64,000 nucleotides of DNA from NCBI GenBank assembly GCA_948684385.1, contig CAPQCU010000001.1, positions 186,001 through 250,000 of the forward strand, read 5' to 3'. This DNA is from an uncultured bacterium. GTDB lineage: Bacteria; Cyanobacteriota; Vampirovibrionia; Gastranaerophilales; Gastranaerophilaceae. Of this stretch, positions 1 through 8,756 are shown one piece after another. Each line of letters opens with the position of its first letter. Positions within the stretch are counted from its first letter, which is position 1. The position numbers were made by a program, and so were the translations under genes. The notes beneath the pieces are model-generated. The model had not been told where the DNA came from and searched no databases. It saw only the letters and a program-made list of their open reading frames with translations.

Positions 1-88
1 TTGCTGCATAAATTCTGCAATTTTTGAATTCAAAAATACTTTATATATACATAACACGAGTATATAAAAAGTTAAGGAGAGTTTAAAA

Positions 89-952
89 ATGACAAATTAC
101 ACAGTTCAGGCAAATGACACACTTGGAAAAATCGCAGCAGCACACAACACAACAGTAGAACAGCTGGCAAAGCTTAACAACATTTCAAACCCAAACAAAA
201 TTTTTGTTGGTCAGACTTTAATTTTTGAAGCAGAAAAACCTCAAGCTCAGGCAGAAGAACCCGTCGTAGGCTTTGATACATTCCAGAGAACCACAACACC
301 GCAGATTTCAGAAGCTTCCACTTCTTATGCACCATTAGCTTACGGTGCAGCAGGTGCAGCTTTATATCAAGGCGGTAAATGGGCAATGCCAAAAGTAAGA
401 AGCGGAATGGAAACATTACAGCTTAGAGGAATGTACGCTCAAGATGCAGCAAAAAGAACTTTAAACGGAGCAGCTCAGAAAAGTAAACAAACAGCACAAA
501 CTGTCAGAACTTTTGTAAGCCAAAAAGCAAAACACGCAGCAAAATCAGCAGAACTTCACTACGCGTTTGGTAAAGATGCTGTTGAACAAAGAGCTAAAAA
601 AGCTATAACAAAAGGTAAAGCTATAGCACACAAAGGCAAAGTAGCGGCAAGATATACAAGAATAGTAGGAAACACAAAAGTAGCGCCAAAATTAATTAAA
701 GGTGCATCAAGATATGCAGCTCCTCTTGCAGCTGTTTACGGAGCTTATGAAGTCAAAAAAGCTTATGATGAAGGCGGAGAAAAAGCAGCAGTAAAACAAG
801 CAGTTAAAACCGGAGGCGGACTCGCAGGCGGTTGGGCAGGAGCAAAAGTCGGAGCAGCAGTAGGAAGTTTTGCAGGTCCAATCGGTACAGTTGTTGGCGG
901 AGTTATCGGCGGCATCGCAGGTTACATACTAGGTGAAAAGCTCTGTTCTTAG
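89..952 (+). CDS. LysM-domain protein with glycine-rich C-terminus
   Basis: A 287-residue protein. Residues about 3-47 form one LysM repeat (YTVQANDTLGKIAAAHN, then NPNKIFVGQTLIF), a fold that binds peptidoglycan or related GlcNAc polymers. Residues 85-230 are Lys/Ala-rich, and the last 50 residues are a glycine-zipper-like hydrophobic stretch (GGGLAGGWAGAKVGAAVGSF and onward) typical of proteins that insert into or pack on membranes. There is no obvious signal peptide, so export would need another route. The start is supported by AAGGAGA at 74-80. The gene stands alone, followed 2 nt after its TAG stop by the antisense promoter of the first small-peptide module. The substrate is unknown; the LysM call is firm, the membrane role is inference. 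Confidence 0.75.
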   Translation: MTNYTVQANDTLGKIAAAHNTTVEQLAKLNNISNPNKIFVGQTLIFEAEKPQAQAEEPVVGFDTFQRTTTPQISEASTSYAPLAYGAAGAALYQGGKWAMPKVRSGMETLQLRGMYAQDAAKRTLNGAAQKSKQTAQTVRTFVSQKAKHAAKSAELHYAFGKDAVEQRAKKAITKGKAIAHKGKVAARYTRIVGNTKVAPKLIKGASRYAAPLAAVYGAYEVKKAYDEGGEKAAVKQAVKTGGGLAGGWAGAKVGAAVGSFAGPIGTVVGGVIGGIAGYILGEKLCS

Positions 953-989
953 TCTTGACAAATATAATGAAATCGTAAATAATATAAAC

Positions 990-1073
990 ACAGGGTGGCG
1001 GTTTGTCAGACCAGCCAATAGCCCTTAGAGGTTTGAACGGTTCTTACTTATTACGGTGAGAGCCGTTTTTTAA
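990..1073 (+). ncRNA. Antisense RNA of module A (candidate type I antitoxin)
   Basis: The promoter is TTGACA at 955-960, 17 nt, AATAAT at 978-983, giving a start near 990. The RNA opens with CAGGGTGGC, which folds with GCCAATAGCCCT into a 5' hairpin, and ends at a hairpin (AACGGTTCT with AGAGCCGTT) followed by a T run at 1066-1071. It is antisense to the 3' half of the peptide gene at 1044-1124. Its segment 1028-1037 can pair at 9 of 10 positions (two G-U) with the peptide mRNA leader at 1156-1165. Boundaries are inferred from sequence, not mapped. Confidence 0.6.
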
Positions 1074-1124
1074 TATGTTCAAAATCAATAAGATTAAAAA
1101 TAAAGTCAAATTGAAGTCGTTCAT
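1044..1124 (-). CDS. Small hydrophobic peptide, module A (candidate type I toxin)
   Basis: A 26-residue ORF with core FNLTLFLILLILNILKN and a polar, basic tail (GSHRNK), the layout of membrane-acting type I toxins such as Fst. A GGGGG Shine-Dalgarno at 1130-1134 sits 5 nt before ATG at 1124. Its promoter on the minus strand is TAGACA (1244-1249), 18 nt, TACAAT (1220-1225), leaving a leader of about 90 nt. The ORF is close in sequence to those of modules B and E, which supports it as a real gene despite its length. Toxicity is inference from architecture; no family search was possible. Confidence 0.65.
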   Translation of the reverse strand: MNDFNLTLFLILLILNILKNGSHRNK

Positions 1125-1306
1125 ATCGACCCCCTTTCTAGTCGGGAACCAACCCGAAGTCAGAATAATATTGCGGTTGTTCCGTTTCGAAAAGAGCTAT
1201 TCTTTACCCTGATTAATATATTGTACTATAATATTCATCATTTTGTCTATATATTAAAATAAAGTATACTCTTGACAAATATAATGAAATCGTAAATAAT
1301 ATAAGC

Positions 1307-1391
1307 ACAGGGTGGCGGTTTGCTAGACCAGCCAATAGCCCTTAGAAAGCTAAGTGATACCTATCTTGATAGATGGGTATCATTCTTTATT
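1307..1391 (+). ncRNA. Antisense RNA of module B (candidate type I antitoxin)
   Basis: Promoter TTGACA (1272-1277), 17 nt, AATAAT (1295-1300). The 5' part is almost identical to module A, but the loop (GCTAGA instead of GTCAGA), the terminator and the pairing site differ. The terminator is TGATACC (1355-1361) with GGTATCA (1376-1382) and a T-rich tail. GAAAGCTAA at 1345-1353 recurs at 1472-1480 in the peptide mRNA leader, so the antisense RNA can form 9 perfect base pairs with that leader. Confidence 0.6.
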
Positions 1392-1441
1392 ATGAAAACA
1401 ATCAAAAAGATTAAAAATAATGCAATATTGAATTCTTCCAT
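1361..1441 (-). CDS. Small hydrophobic peptide, module B (candidate type I toxin)
   Basis: A 26-residue peptide, core FNIALFLIFLIVFIIKND, ending THLSR. GGAGG at 1447-1451 lies 5 nt before ATG at 1441. The promoter is TAGACA (1559-1564), 18 nt, TACAAT (1535-1540); the TAG of the -35 hexamer is also the stop codon of the solute-binding protein gene at 1562. The peptide resembles modules A and E in hydrophobic pattern, in the acidic N-terminal residue pair and in the polar tail, while its terminator and leader have diverged from A. Confidence 0.65.
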   Translation of the reverse strand: MEEFNIALFLIFLIVFIIKNDTHLSR

Positions 1442-1561
1442 AATCGCCTCCTTTCTTCGGAACTAACGACCGAAAGCTAATTAATTTTGTATCGACGTTC
1501 TTTGAAAAGAGCTATTCTTTACCCTGCCAAACATATTGTACTATAACATTCATCATTTTGT

Positions 1562-2578
1562 CTATATATTAAAAAATTTCTTATTCAACTTATCAACTGT
1601 TTTACGGTAATCCTTACCCACAGAAATCGGTTTTGACTTTTTAATTGCTTCTAGAAAGACCTTGTTATCAATCTGCTTTGCCACATCCACACGCGCAGGA
1701 ACGATAAGCCCTGTATTCATAAAATACTCGCTGCTTTCTTTTGAAGAAAGGAATTTAACAAACTTTTCCGCGCTTTCCTTGTGTTTTGTATCCTTAGAAA
1801 TCGCCCATCCGGAAGCATCAAGAGGCACTATCCCCGGAAAAGTTATTACATCCCAATCAAATTTTGCATCTTCACTAATTTTCGAATACAACCATCTGCC
1901 GGAAAGATAAAGCCCGATTTTCCCTTCTAAAAACATCTGCGCCTGAGTCAAACTCCCGATTTCTGCAGGAGTCGGAGCGTATTTACCTTCCAGCCCTTTG
2001 TAAAACTCAAGTGACTTCTCAGGATGAAAAACATCCTCAGCCATTGTAAGAGAATATGGAAACATAAAATACACATCTCTTTCAAAGCTCACACCATATT
2101 TAGGACTTTTAGATATCACATCTAAAAACTCTTCCAAATCATTCGGAGCTGTTTTAATCAAACCCTTATTTCTGTAAAATACAAGAGTCGAAACGTCTCT
2201 AGGGGCTGCAAGAAGCCTGCCTTCATAACTCAAAGCTTCCAGACTTTCCGGAAAATACGCATCTTTATCCGTAATATCAGTTAAATCTTCAAGTTTAGAC
2301 GCATAAAGAGGCAGATTGAGATTATTGATAAAAATTACATCCGGCTCTTGAGAAGAAGCAAAAAGCAGATGAATTTTCTGAAAATAGTTCTGAGGAATAT
2401 GCATAAAGTTTATCCTTAAGTCAGGATTTTCTTTTTCAAACTCAGAAATTATCCGGCTCAAGACCTGAACTTCGGTTACAGAACCCCACGAAGAAAAAGT
2501 TATTTCTTCTTTATTATCTTTCGTACAAGAACAGAGAAAAACCGATGCAAAAATCAGCAGTAACAGTTTTTTTAGCAT
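1562..2578 (-). CDS. Extracellular solute-binding lipoprotein (ABC sugar-type)
   Basis: A 338-residue family 1 solute-binding protein (MalE-like fold), expected to bind a sugar or oligosaccharide at the cell surface. The N-terminus is a lipoprotein signal, LLLLIFASVFLCSC, with the lipidated Cys near residue 18. Typical family segments follow: ITFSSWGS, DLRINFMHIPQNYFQKI, DVIFINN, and a C-terminal GWAISKDTKHKESAEKFVKFL. No permease or ATPase gene is adjacent, so partners lie elsewhere. It overlaps the upstream acidic membrane protein gene by 7 nt and should be cotranscribed with it. Its TAG stop is embedded in the -35 hexamer of the module B peptide promoter. Confidence 0.8.
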   Translation of the reverse strand: MLKKLLLLIFASVFLCSCTKDNKEEITFSSWGSVTEVQVLSRIISEFEKENPDLRINFMHIPQNYFQKIHLLFASSQEPDVIFINNLNLPLYASKLEDLTDITDKDAYFPESLEALSYEGRLLAAPRDVSTLVFYRNKGLIKTAPNDLEEFLDVISKSPKYGVSFERDVYFMFPYSLTMAEDVFHPEKSLEFYKGLEGKYAPTPAEIGSLTQAQMFLEGKIGLYLSGRWLYSKISEDAKFDWDVITFPGIVPLDASGWAISKDTKHKESAEKFVKFLSSKESSEYFMNTGLIVPARVDVAKQIDNKVFLEAIKKSKPISVGKDYRKTVDKLNKKFFNI

Positions 2579-5046
2579 AAATCCATCACAAATTCCATAT
2601 CATCAGATTTTACGTTCATAATAAATTTGTGAATGCCAATTCTTATAATATATCTTTGAGTTCCGTCATCAAGCTTTTCACTTTTACGTGACTGAAGTCT
2701 TTCTACATTAAGCTTTTCGTAATGTTTAATCTTGAAAGTTTTACCGCCGTTAAAGCCAATAATTATATATTCGTCATCATTTTTAGCAAGATAACATCCC
2801 ATATCATCGGTAAAATATGAACCGCTTACAACAGAATATTTTTCACCATCCAGTTCACAGAATTCCGGAAGCGGTTTTTCTTCTTTTTCAGCTTTTTCTC
2901 TCGGAGGCAGGTTTGCACTCTTTGTTTTTCTGCGGCTTTCAATATCTTTAATCATCTGTAAAAGCTTATCTGACTCTCCCTGAGTACTTTCATCAAGCGG
3001 TTCTACTTCGGAAGGTTCATCAAGACTTGCTTTCGTATCTAAATCCACATAATTATTATCATACAGAGAAACAAAATCGTCGTGTTCACTTTCCTGAGCT
3101 TCAGGAAGCTCTTCTTCTTCAACAATTTCAAACCCGCCGTCAAGCTGGTTAAATTCTTCCTGCATATCTGAACGCGTCGGAGTGTCTTCATCTTCAAAAT
3201 CATTTAACACTTCAAATTCTCTTGTACCGTCGTCAAAAGGTTTAAACGAAACATTCATAATGTTGTTAAGCAAAGCTTCTTCATCAACTTCTTCCGGTTC
3301 AGGTTCAGGAGTTTCATATTTTTCAGGATTTGCCATTACATCTTTCAAATCCGGCAGCCCTGAAATTGACATTGTTTGAACTTCATAGCTGTTATCAACA
3401 ATTTGAAACTCGTCTGAAGGCCTTACCTTATAAGCATCTTTATTATTGATTTCCTGAGTTAAATCCGGTAAATCAGAGTTAAGTTTCAAAGTTGAAACTT
3501 CATATCCTTCACTAAAATAAACTACCTGCGGTTTAGCTTCTGACTCTATTCTTCTGCCGCCTTGTTTTTTCAAAGCTTCTGAAAGGTCAGGCAGCATATC
3601 TTTTACATTCAATGTCAAAAGCTCGGAAGTTTTATGAGGTTTTGATTTTTGTTTTTCGATTTCTTCCTGCATTTCTTTTGCAAGCTCAGGATTTGTTCTT
3701 AAATCTGTTAAGAAATCATTATCTATTTCGACATTAATAAGCTTGTAAAGCGCATCTACATCTTCATTTGTAAAGCTTACATTTTGCTCTGTAACATAAG
3801 TCATTACAAACTTTTCGAGAATTTCTAAAGGCGAAGGTTTTTTATTCAGCTCAGATGAGTCCATAAACTCGGAAGCGTGCCTTTTCGCATCATCACTAAT
3901 TTCTGAGTCCATAAGAGTTGAAATTTTTTCTGTATCATCTTCCGTAAACTTTACGCTGTCGTTATTTATACACTCTTCATAAGCTTTTTCTCTCTGCTCA
4001 TCTTCGTCTTCAAAACTAAATGAACTTAAGAAATCCTCTAAAGCGCTGTTTTCGTCTTCACTTTCATCCTGCTGCCCCTGCTGCTGCATAAGCTCATCCA
4101 GATCAACAACATTTTCAACTTCTGGAACAACTGACTCTTCTTCCGCAATAGCAGGTGTACTTACAGGCATTGCTACAGGTTTTGAATACTTCTTATCCAG
4201 ATTTTTTATTGCAGTATTTATTGAAGATTTTTTCTCTGTTTTTTCTGATTTTTTGGATTTTTTAGGTTCTTCAGAAATATCATACTTATCTTCTCCTACA
4301 AGACCTTCCATCTGACCTTTTGCTTTAAACCAGAAAAACGCCATAACAAGAAACGCAAAGATAACACCGATTACTGTGTACCACTTTTCTTTTGCGGGAG
4401 TAAGTTCGCTTTCTTTCTCTAAATCTGCAAGACTTTTTGCATTCGTTTGAATTTTATCTTCTTTTTTTGGAGCTGCTTCAGAAGTCTGAAACTGTTTTAC
4501 GCTCTGTTTGATATCCACAGGAGAAGTCTGGTCGACCCCGCTTCTTGAGCGAATAGTATTACGTTCTGAAACAGGCTGCCTGACCGGTTCAGGCTTAACT
4601 TCACGTTCAGGAGCTTTTTCTTCTTCCTTAACTTCAGGTTCGAGAGGTTCTCCGCTATCAGTCAAGAAAAGCGCAGTTTTAGCATAAAACGGCAGATTGT
4701 TTAACGTTTTAACAGTAATTTTTGTGTAACCAACGCGAGATTTTGTATAAGGCATTGTCGTTACATCGACGCTTTCAACGTTATCACCAAATTCATACCC
4801 GTCAGTTATTTCGCAATTTGTTTCCGGAAGCGTTACAACATAAGTGTTAACATCTTTTCTTGTTACATTTACCCCCGATTTATACTGACGTTTAGTAAGC
4901 ATGGTAAGCTTAACCGCATTGTTCTGATTTGTTTCAAAACGGAGAGACATTAAGCTATTCTTATAATTTTCTGCCCCAAAAGCCCCGACTACCGTGATGG
5001 TTGAAGCCAGAACTAATGCCAGCGTTCTCTTCTTAAACTGCTTCAT
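2572..5046 (-). CDS. Large acidic single-pass membrane protein, unknown function
   Basis: 824 residues. An N-terminal signal or anchor (RTLALVLASTITVVGAFGAE) leads into a region of about 100 residues that looks beta-rich and AMIN-like (SLRFETNQNNAVKLTML, GYTKITVKTLNNLPFYAKT). A second hydrophobic segment near residues 222-240 (WYTVIGVIFAFLVMAFFWF) separates this from about 580 highly acidic, probably disordered residues with repeated LPDL motifs (MLPDLSEAL, DLPDLTQEI, GLPDLKDVM). A more ordered C-terminal 90 residues (KYSVVSGSYFTDDMGCYLA) closes the protein. The layout recalls scaffolds such as FimV without homology being visible. Its mRNA is probably leaderless. Real gene, function not recognised. 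Confidence 0.6.
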   Translation of the reverse strand: MKQFKKRTLALVLASTITVVGAFGAENYKNSLMSLRFETNQNNAVKLTMLTKRQYKSGVNVTRKDVNTYVVTLPETNCEITDGYEFGDNVESVDVTTMPYTKSRVGYTKITVKTLNNLPFYAKTALFLTDSGEPLEPEVKEEEKAPEREVKPEPVRQPVSERNTIRSRSGVDQTSPVDIKQSVKQFQTSEAAPKKEDKIQTNAKSLADLEKESELTPAKEKWYTVIGVIFAFLVMAFFWFKAKGQMEGLVGEDKYDISEEPKKSKKSEKTEKKSSINTAIKNLDKKYSKPVAMPVSTPAIAEEESVVPEVENVVDLDELMQQQGQQDESEDENSALEDFLSSFSFEDEDEQREKAYEECINNDSVKFTEDDTEKISTLMDSEISDDAKRHASEFMDSSELNKKPSPLEILEKFVMTYVTEQNVSFTNEDVDALYKLINVEIDNDFLTDLRTNPELAKEMQEEIEKQKSKPHKTSELLTLNVKDMLPDLSEALKKQGGRRIESEAKPQVVYFSEGYEVSTLKLNSDLPDLTQEINNKDAYKVRPSDEFQIVDNSYEVQTMSISGLPDLKDVMANPEKYETPEPEPEEVDEEALLNNIMNVSFKPFDDGTREFEVLNDFEDEDTPTRSDMQEEFNQLDGGFEIVEEEELPEAQESEHDDFVSLYDNNYVDLDTKASLDEPSEVEPLDESTQGESDKLLQMIKDIESRRKTKSANLPPREKAEKEEKPLPEFCELDGEKYSVVSGSYFTDDMGCYLAKNDDEYIIIGFNGGKTFKIKHYEKLNVERLQSRKSEKLDDGTQRYIIRIGIHKFIMNVKSDDMEFVMDLC

Positions 5047-5053
5047 ACTTTGT

Positions 5054-5062
5054 ATTCTACCA
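5054..5062 (-). promoter_or_regulatory. Extended -10, leaderless start
   Basis: On the minus strand TGGTAGAAT is followed by 7 nt and the ATG at 5046; no Shine-Dalgarno can fit. Transcription is predicted to start at or next to the start codon. Confidence 0.5.
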
Positions 5063-5094
5063 TAATGTGATAAATCTGCTATCCACTATTTAAA

Positions 5095-6096
5095 CTACAT
5101 ATCTGTTATTATTATTCTCTTATCTGATGTTATTTTATCCACGTTTAGAACCGTGTATAATGTTTCGTTGTATATAAATTCATTTGAAAAATACCCGTCT
5201 CCGAACTCGGGAAGCTCATCTTCCAAAAACTCAAACATTTCATTAATATTATCAATCAAAAGCGCAATCTTAAGCTCATTGCATTTTACAATTATAACCG
5301 GCTTTCTTTCAGAACTGTCAGTTGAGCGCAGGTTTAAAAATCTTTTTAAGTTAAGCACAGTAATATAGTCTCCGCGCAAATTCATTATACCTTCAATATA
5401 ATCGGGAATACCGGGGACGCGAGTAATTGAAGCATCTTTCAAAACTTCCTTAATATAGCTTAGTTCAATACAATAAGAATCTTTATTTAGATTAAAAGAA
5501 ATGTATTTATTTCTGGCATGAAGCTCACAGGATGCAAGCTGGAGAGCGGATTTATCAGCAATTGCAAGAGTTCTGCGGTTCATAATACTTTTGGACAAAT
5601 CGTCTTGAGGAAATAAGCTTAGAATATCTACACTACTATCAAAATCGTCATGCTGTTTCAAAAGATTTTCAATTGCATAAATATTAATTATAAATATTGT
5701 TTCCTGATTATGTTTATAAAGTGATTCAATAATCATTTTGCTGTCAACAAACGGAATAGCGTCTGTTAAAGCCGAGTCAAACGGAAGAATTCCCAGAACC
5801 CTGTCAGTAATAATACCGAAAATAACTTCATCCGTTCTGATTATTAAAAGCTCATTATTAATACTATAAGGTGTCACCTGAGTATTAAGATAGAAACGTA
5901 CATCAAGCACACTGATTACAAAATTATTGTACTTTAGAAGCCCGATAATATTATTAGGAAGTTTTTGCGGATAATCAAGCGCAGGAAGTTTCATGATTTC
6001 AAGCACATTGTCAGAATTTACAGCGTACTTGTTATCTCCTATCTGAAAATATAGGTGCGTATTTTTCTTTTGTTCAAGATAATTATGACTGTTCAT
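5095..6096 (-). CDS. Double CheW-domain coupling protein
   Basis: 333 residues with two CheW-like SH3 folds. The first, about residues 12-150, begins HLYFQIGDNKYAVNSDNVLEI and has IIGLLKYNNFVISVLDVRFYL. The second, about 190-330, has KYISFNLNKDSYCIELSYI and YIEGIMNLRGDYITVLNLKRF. CheW domains link receptors to the CheA kinase; a two-domain version could bridge neighbouring arrays or work like CheV without a receiver. The gene overlaps the REC-GGDEF gene upstream by 14 nt, so the two are translationally coupled, opposite the divergent MCP and CheA genes. A signalling role with those proteins is inference from context. Confidence 0.85.
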   Translation of the reverse strand: MNSHNYLEQKKNTHLYFQIGDNKYAVNSDNVLEIMKLPALDYPQKLPNNIIGLLKYNNFVISVLDVRFYLNTQVTPYSINNELLIIRTDEVIFGIITDRVLGILPFDSALTDAIPFVDSKMIIESLYKHNQETIFIINIYAIENLLKQHDDFDSSVDILSLFPQDDLSKSIMNRRTLAIADKSALQLASCELHARNKYISFNLNKDSYCIELSYIKEVLKDASITRVPGIPDYIEGIMNLRGDYITVLNLKRFLNLRSTDSSERKPVIIVKCNELKIALLIDNINEMFEFLEDELPEFGDGYFSNEFIYNETLYTVLNVDKITSDKRIIITDM

Positions 6097-7537
6097 GCAA
6101 TACTACCCTGTTTCTGCCGGATTCTTTGGCTTTATATAAAGCTTCGTCAGCGGATTTTAACATCTCAGCTGCAGTTTTAAAGTCCTGAAAATTCATCGTA
6201 AGCCCCATGCTCACAGTAACTTTTGCCTTAACACCATTGTACTCAAAATCGTATTCTTCAACCATTCTGCGGAGCCTTTGAACAGGAATGATTGCGCCCT
6301 CGATATTAGTTTCCGGCATAATCATAACGAGCTCTTCTCCGCCGTAACGATAAAGCCAGTCAGTTTTTCTAAACGCAGATTTCATCAAATCAGAAACTGT
6401 CTTAAGCACATAATCGCCATACTGGTGACCGTAAGTATCGTTAACTTTTTTAAAGAAGTCAATATCAAGAATAGCAAGGCTGAAATCTGACGGATGGCGT
6501 TTTGTACGGTTATATTCCTGCTCTAAGCTGATTTCAAACTGACGTCTGTTATAAAGCCCTGTAAGCCCGTCAAGAACAGACATGAACTCTTTTTCTGTAT
6601 ACTGGTATTTCATTTTGAATATTGCAAGCAGCTCGCTTATCATAATATCAAAATACCTGAAAGACGCATAATCAGTATCCTGCCTTGTGTAGAAACAAAT
6701 TCCGCCGATTAGCTTTCTATCAAAAATCAGAGGAATAATAATTTTTGAGTTTAAGTCTGTAAACTTATAGTCAAGCTCTTTTCCAAGAAGCATTCTTACA
6801 ACTTCAAACTTTGAGTCTGAAATATTTTTTTGCTCTTCCATTTTTCTGAAAAAGTCATAAGAAATATCGGAAAGCAAGCTCTTTGGCAGGTTTCTTCCCA
6901 GTGTATCAATATAGAGAATATTCTCTGCAAAATCATCAGGAGAAGAGAAAAATATACCCGCAACACTGTATTCAACAAAAGAGCTTAAAAGCGAGAAAAG
7001 CTTCTCAACAAGCACTCTTTCGTAGTTCATAAAGTCGCTTAAGTTTCTAAACTCGTTTGCAAAAACAGACTTCATCAGAAGGTCGTTTAAAACAGAGTTC
7101 AAACGCACCTGAGCAGACTCAGGGTTTGATTTTGTCAGAAGCGCCATTTTGTACTCTTCTGTCAAAGGATACCTTCTTAAAGTCGCGTTAATATTGCGCA
7201 CAAGCTCTTTCATGTCAATTGATTTTGATAAAAACAGCTGTGCTCCGGCTTTTTTACCCCAGAAGCTGTCAATTTTTTTGTCAAGAACTGTCAGAAGGAT
7301 TACAGGGATTTTTTTAATTTCGTCCACGTTCTTAATCATTCTGCAAAGCTGATACCCGTCAATTACAGGCATCATAATATCTGACACAACAATATCCGGA
7401 ACGTATTCAAACAGTTTTTTGTAAGCTTCGCCTCCATTTGTTGCTGTTTCAACTTCAAAACCGTTTTCTTTAAGCCCGTCTCTCAAGAATTTTAACTGAG
7501 TATCACTGTCTTCTACTAATAAAATCTTTGCAGCCAT
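6083..7537 (-). CDS. Response regulator with GGDEF diguanylate cyclase domain
   Basis: 484 residues. An N-terminal receiver (residues 4-120) carries the acidic pair E9/D10 and phospho-acceptor Asp53 (DIVVSDIMMPVIDGY). Residues about 150-310 form a GAF-like sensory linker. The C-terminal GGDEF domain (about 325-480) has GLYNRRQFEISLEQE, LDIDFFKKVNDTYGHQYGD and the active-site signature YGGEEL, consistent with an active cyclase making c-di-GMP. No RxxD inhibitory site is obvious just before the signature. It is the likely output of the CheA/MCP block and a possible source of c-di-GMP for the PilZ protein at 26670-27296; both links are inference. Confidence 0.88.
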   Translation of the reverse strand: MAAKILLVEDSDTQLKFLRDGLKENGFEVETATNGGEAYKKLFEYVPDIVVSDIMMPVIDGYQLCRMIKNVDEIKKIPVILLTVLDKKIDSFWGKKAGAQLFLSKSIDMKELVRNINATLRRYPLTEEYKMALLTKSNPESAQVRLNSVLNDLLMKSVFANEFRNLSDFMNYERVLVEKLFSLLSSFVEYSVAGIFFSSPDDFAENILYIDTLGRNLPKSLLSDISYDFFRKMEEQKNISDSKFEVVRMLLGKELDYKFTDLNSKIIIPLIFDRKLIGGICFYTRQDTDYASFRYFDIMISELLAIFKMKYQYTEKEFMSVLDGLTGLYNRRQFEISLEQEYNRTKRHPSDFSLAILDIDFFKKVNDTYGHQYGDYVLKTVSDLMKSAFRKTDWLYRYGGEELVMIMPETNIEGAIIPVQRLRRMVEEYDFEYNGVKAKVTVSMGLTMNFQDFKTAAEMLKSADEALYKAKESGRNRVVLHEQS

Positions 7538-7619
7538 TATTTGTATATTCCAATTTTGTCTATTTTAGTATAAAATAATTATATAATAAATTACTTAAAA
7601 AAACTATAGGAGAGATGAA

Positions 7620-8666
7620 GTGCTTAGTGAATTCAAATTCGGACTTAAACAAAAATTTAATATTAAATGCACGTTAGACTTAATAACATTTGCAATCAGC
7701 TGTTTATTATTCCTGCTTTTTGCAAAAATTAACCATGCTTCTGCATACGACACATTCGTATTTTTAATGATCGTGCTTGTTTTAAACCTGACCTTGTATT
7801 TTATTACAAAACAATGGATTTCAAAATCAATCCGCCAGTCTTTGACTTTGCAGTCAAACTCTCTTGAAGAAGCAACCGGCGAGTTTATGGAAACAATCAA
7901 CGCCCAGAAACGCATGTTTGAAAACCTTTCAGGAAACACAAAAACAGTATCTTCTCTTATAGAAAAGCTTAAAGGGCTTGCAGAAGATTATTATGCAACC
8001 ACCAAAAACGCAGAAAAACAGGTAAGCCAGTCAATAAACTTCTCTCAAAAAGAGCATGAATCAATTTCTTCTAATGCAGATAAAATGCTTATTTTGAGAC
8101 AAAAAATTCAGATGATTGCAGAGCTTATCCTTGAGCTTTCAGAACACTCTCAGCAAATCGGAAGCACAATCAGCGTTGTAGACGACATTGCAGAGCAGAC
8201 AAACATGCTTGCGCTTAATGCAGCAGTTGAAGCAGCGAGAGCAGGAGAACACGGTAAAGGCTTTGCTGTTGTTGCGGGCGAAATCAGAAAGCTTGCTGAC
8301 GAGTCAAAACAGGCAATCACAAAGATTTCTTCGCTTACAAACAACATTCAGTGCACTACAAACTCAACAGTAATGGCTACAGAAGAAGGTTCAAAAGAAA
8401 TCGAATCTGTTGTTAAAGACATAAATATTGTTTCTTCTAACTCAGAAACTTTATTAAACTTAATCAAAGAAATTTTAGAATCTCTTGATGTTCTTAACCA
8501 GAACGCAAAAAAACAGAGCGACATAATTGAGCGTTTGAACTCAATTGATGAAGAGAACTCTCAAATCGCAGAAAACCTTTCTCAGACAATGAGTGCAAAT
8601 TCTGAAAGAATTTCAAAGCTTAACAGCCTGTCTTATGAGATGAAATCTTCCGCGATAGAAGGATAG
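7620..8666 (+). CDS. Methyl-accepting chemotaxis-type signal transducer
   Basis: 348 residues. Two closely spaced membrane segments near residues 22-40 and 47-65 leave almost no periplasmic sensor, so sensing must be intramembrane, cytoplasmic or through a partner. The rest is the coiled-coil MCP signalling domain; the conserved hairpin tip is DIAEQTNMLALNAAVEAARA followed by GEHGKGFAVVAGEIRKLADE. The start is GTG at 7620 with AGGAGA at 7608-7613; an ATG at 7616 is in another frame. It is divergent from the REC-GGDEF gene and followed by the hybrid CheA after about 90 nt, so the four genes form one signalling block. Confidence 0.88.
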   Translation: MLSEFKFGLKQKFNIKCTLDLITFAISCLLFLLFAKINHASAYDTFVFLMIVLVLNLTLYFITKQWISKSIRQSLTLQSNSLEEATGEFMETINAQKRMFENLSGNTKTVSSLIEKLKGLAEDYYATTKNAEKQVSQSINFSQKEHESISSNADKMLILRQKIQMIAELILELSEHSQQIGSTISVVDDIAEQTNMLALNAAVEAARAGEHGKGFAVVAGEIRKLADESKQAITKISSLTNNIQCTTNSTVMATEEGSKEIESVVKDINIVSSNSETLLNLIKEILESLDVLNQNAKKQSDIIERLNSIDEENSQIAENLSQTMSANSERISKLNSLSYEMKSSAIEG

Positions 8667-8756
8667 GGGTAAAGGGGTAAATATATAGATGGGTATAAAT
8701 CAAGACTAAAAGCTTATAAGTACCCGGGTGATTAAGTAACTGAGTGATTAAGAAAA

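Larger units (their letters stand above)
955..1564. repeat. Tandem pair of peptide/antisense modules A and B
   Basis: Two copies of a roughly 300-bp unit with a 317-bp period (TTGACA at 955 and at 1272). The outer 70 bp at the antisense-promoter end and the outer 60 bp at the peptide-promoter end are nearly identical between copies, whereas the middle (pairing sites, terminator, peptide) differs strongly. Ends are TTGACAAAT and ATTTTGTCTA, imperfect inverted repeats of each other. No transposase is nearby. Confidence 0.75.

Noticed and set aside
174..416. 80-residue minus-strand ORF
   Set aside because: Lies wholly inside the LysM gene, no ribosome-binding site and no matching domain.
955..1564. 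Riboswitch or attenuator for the solute-binding gene
   Set aside because: The hairpins are on the strand antisense to that gene and downstream of it; the peptide ORFs and paired promoters explain the structure better.
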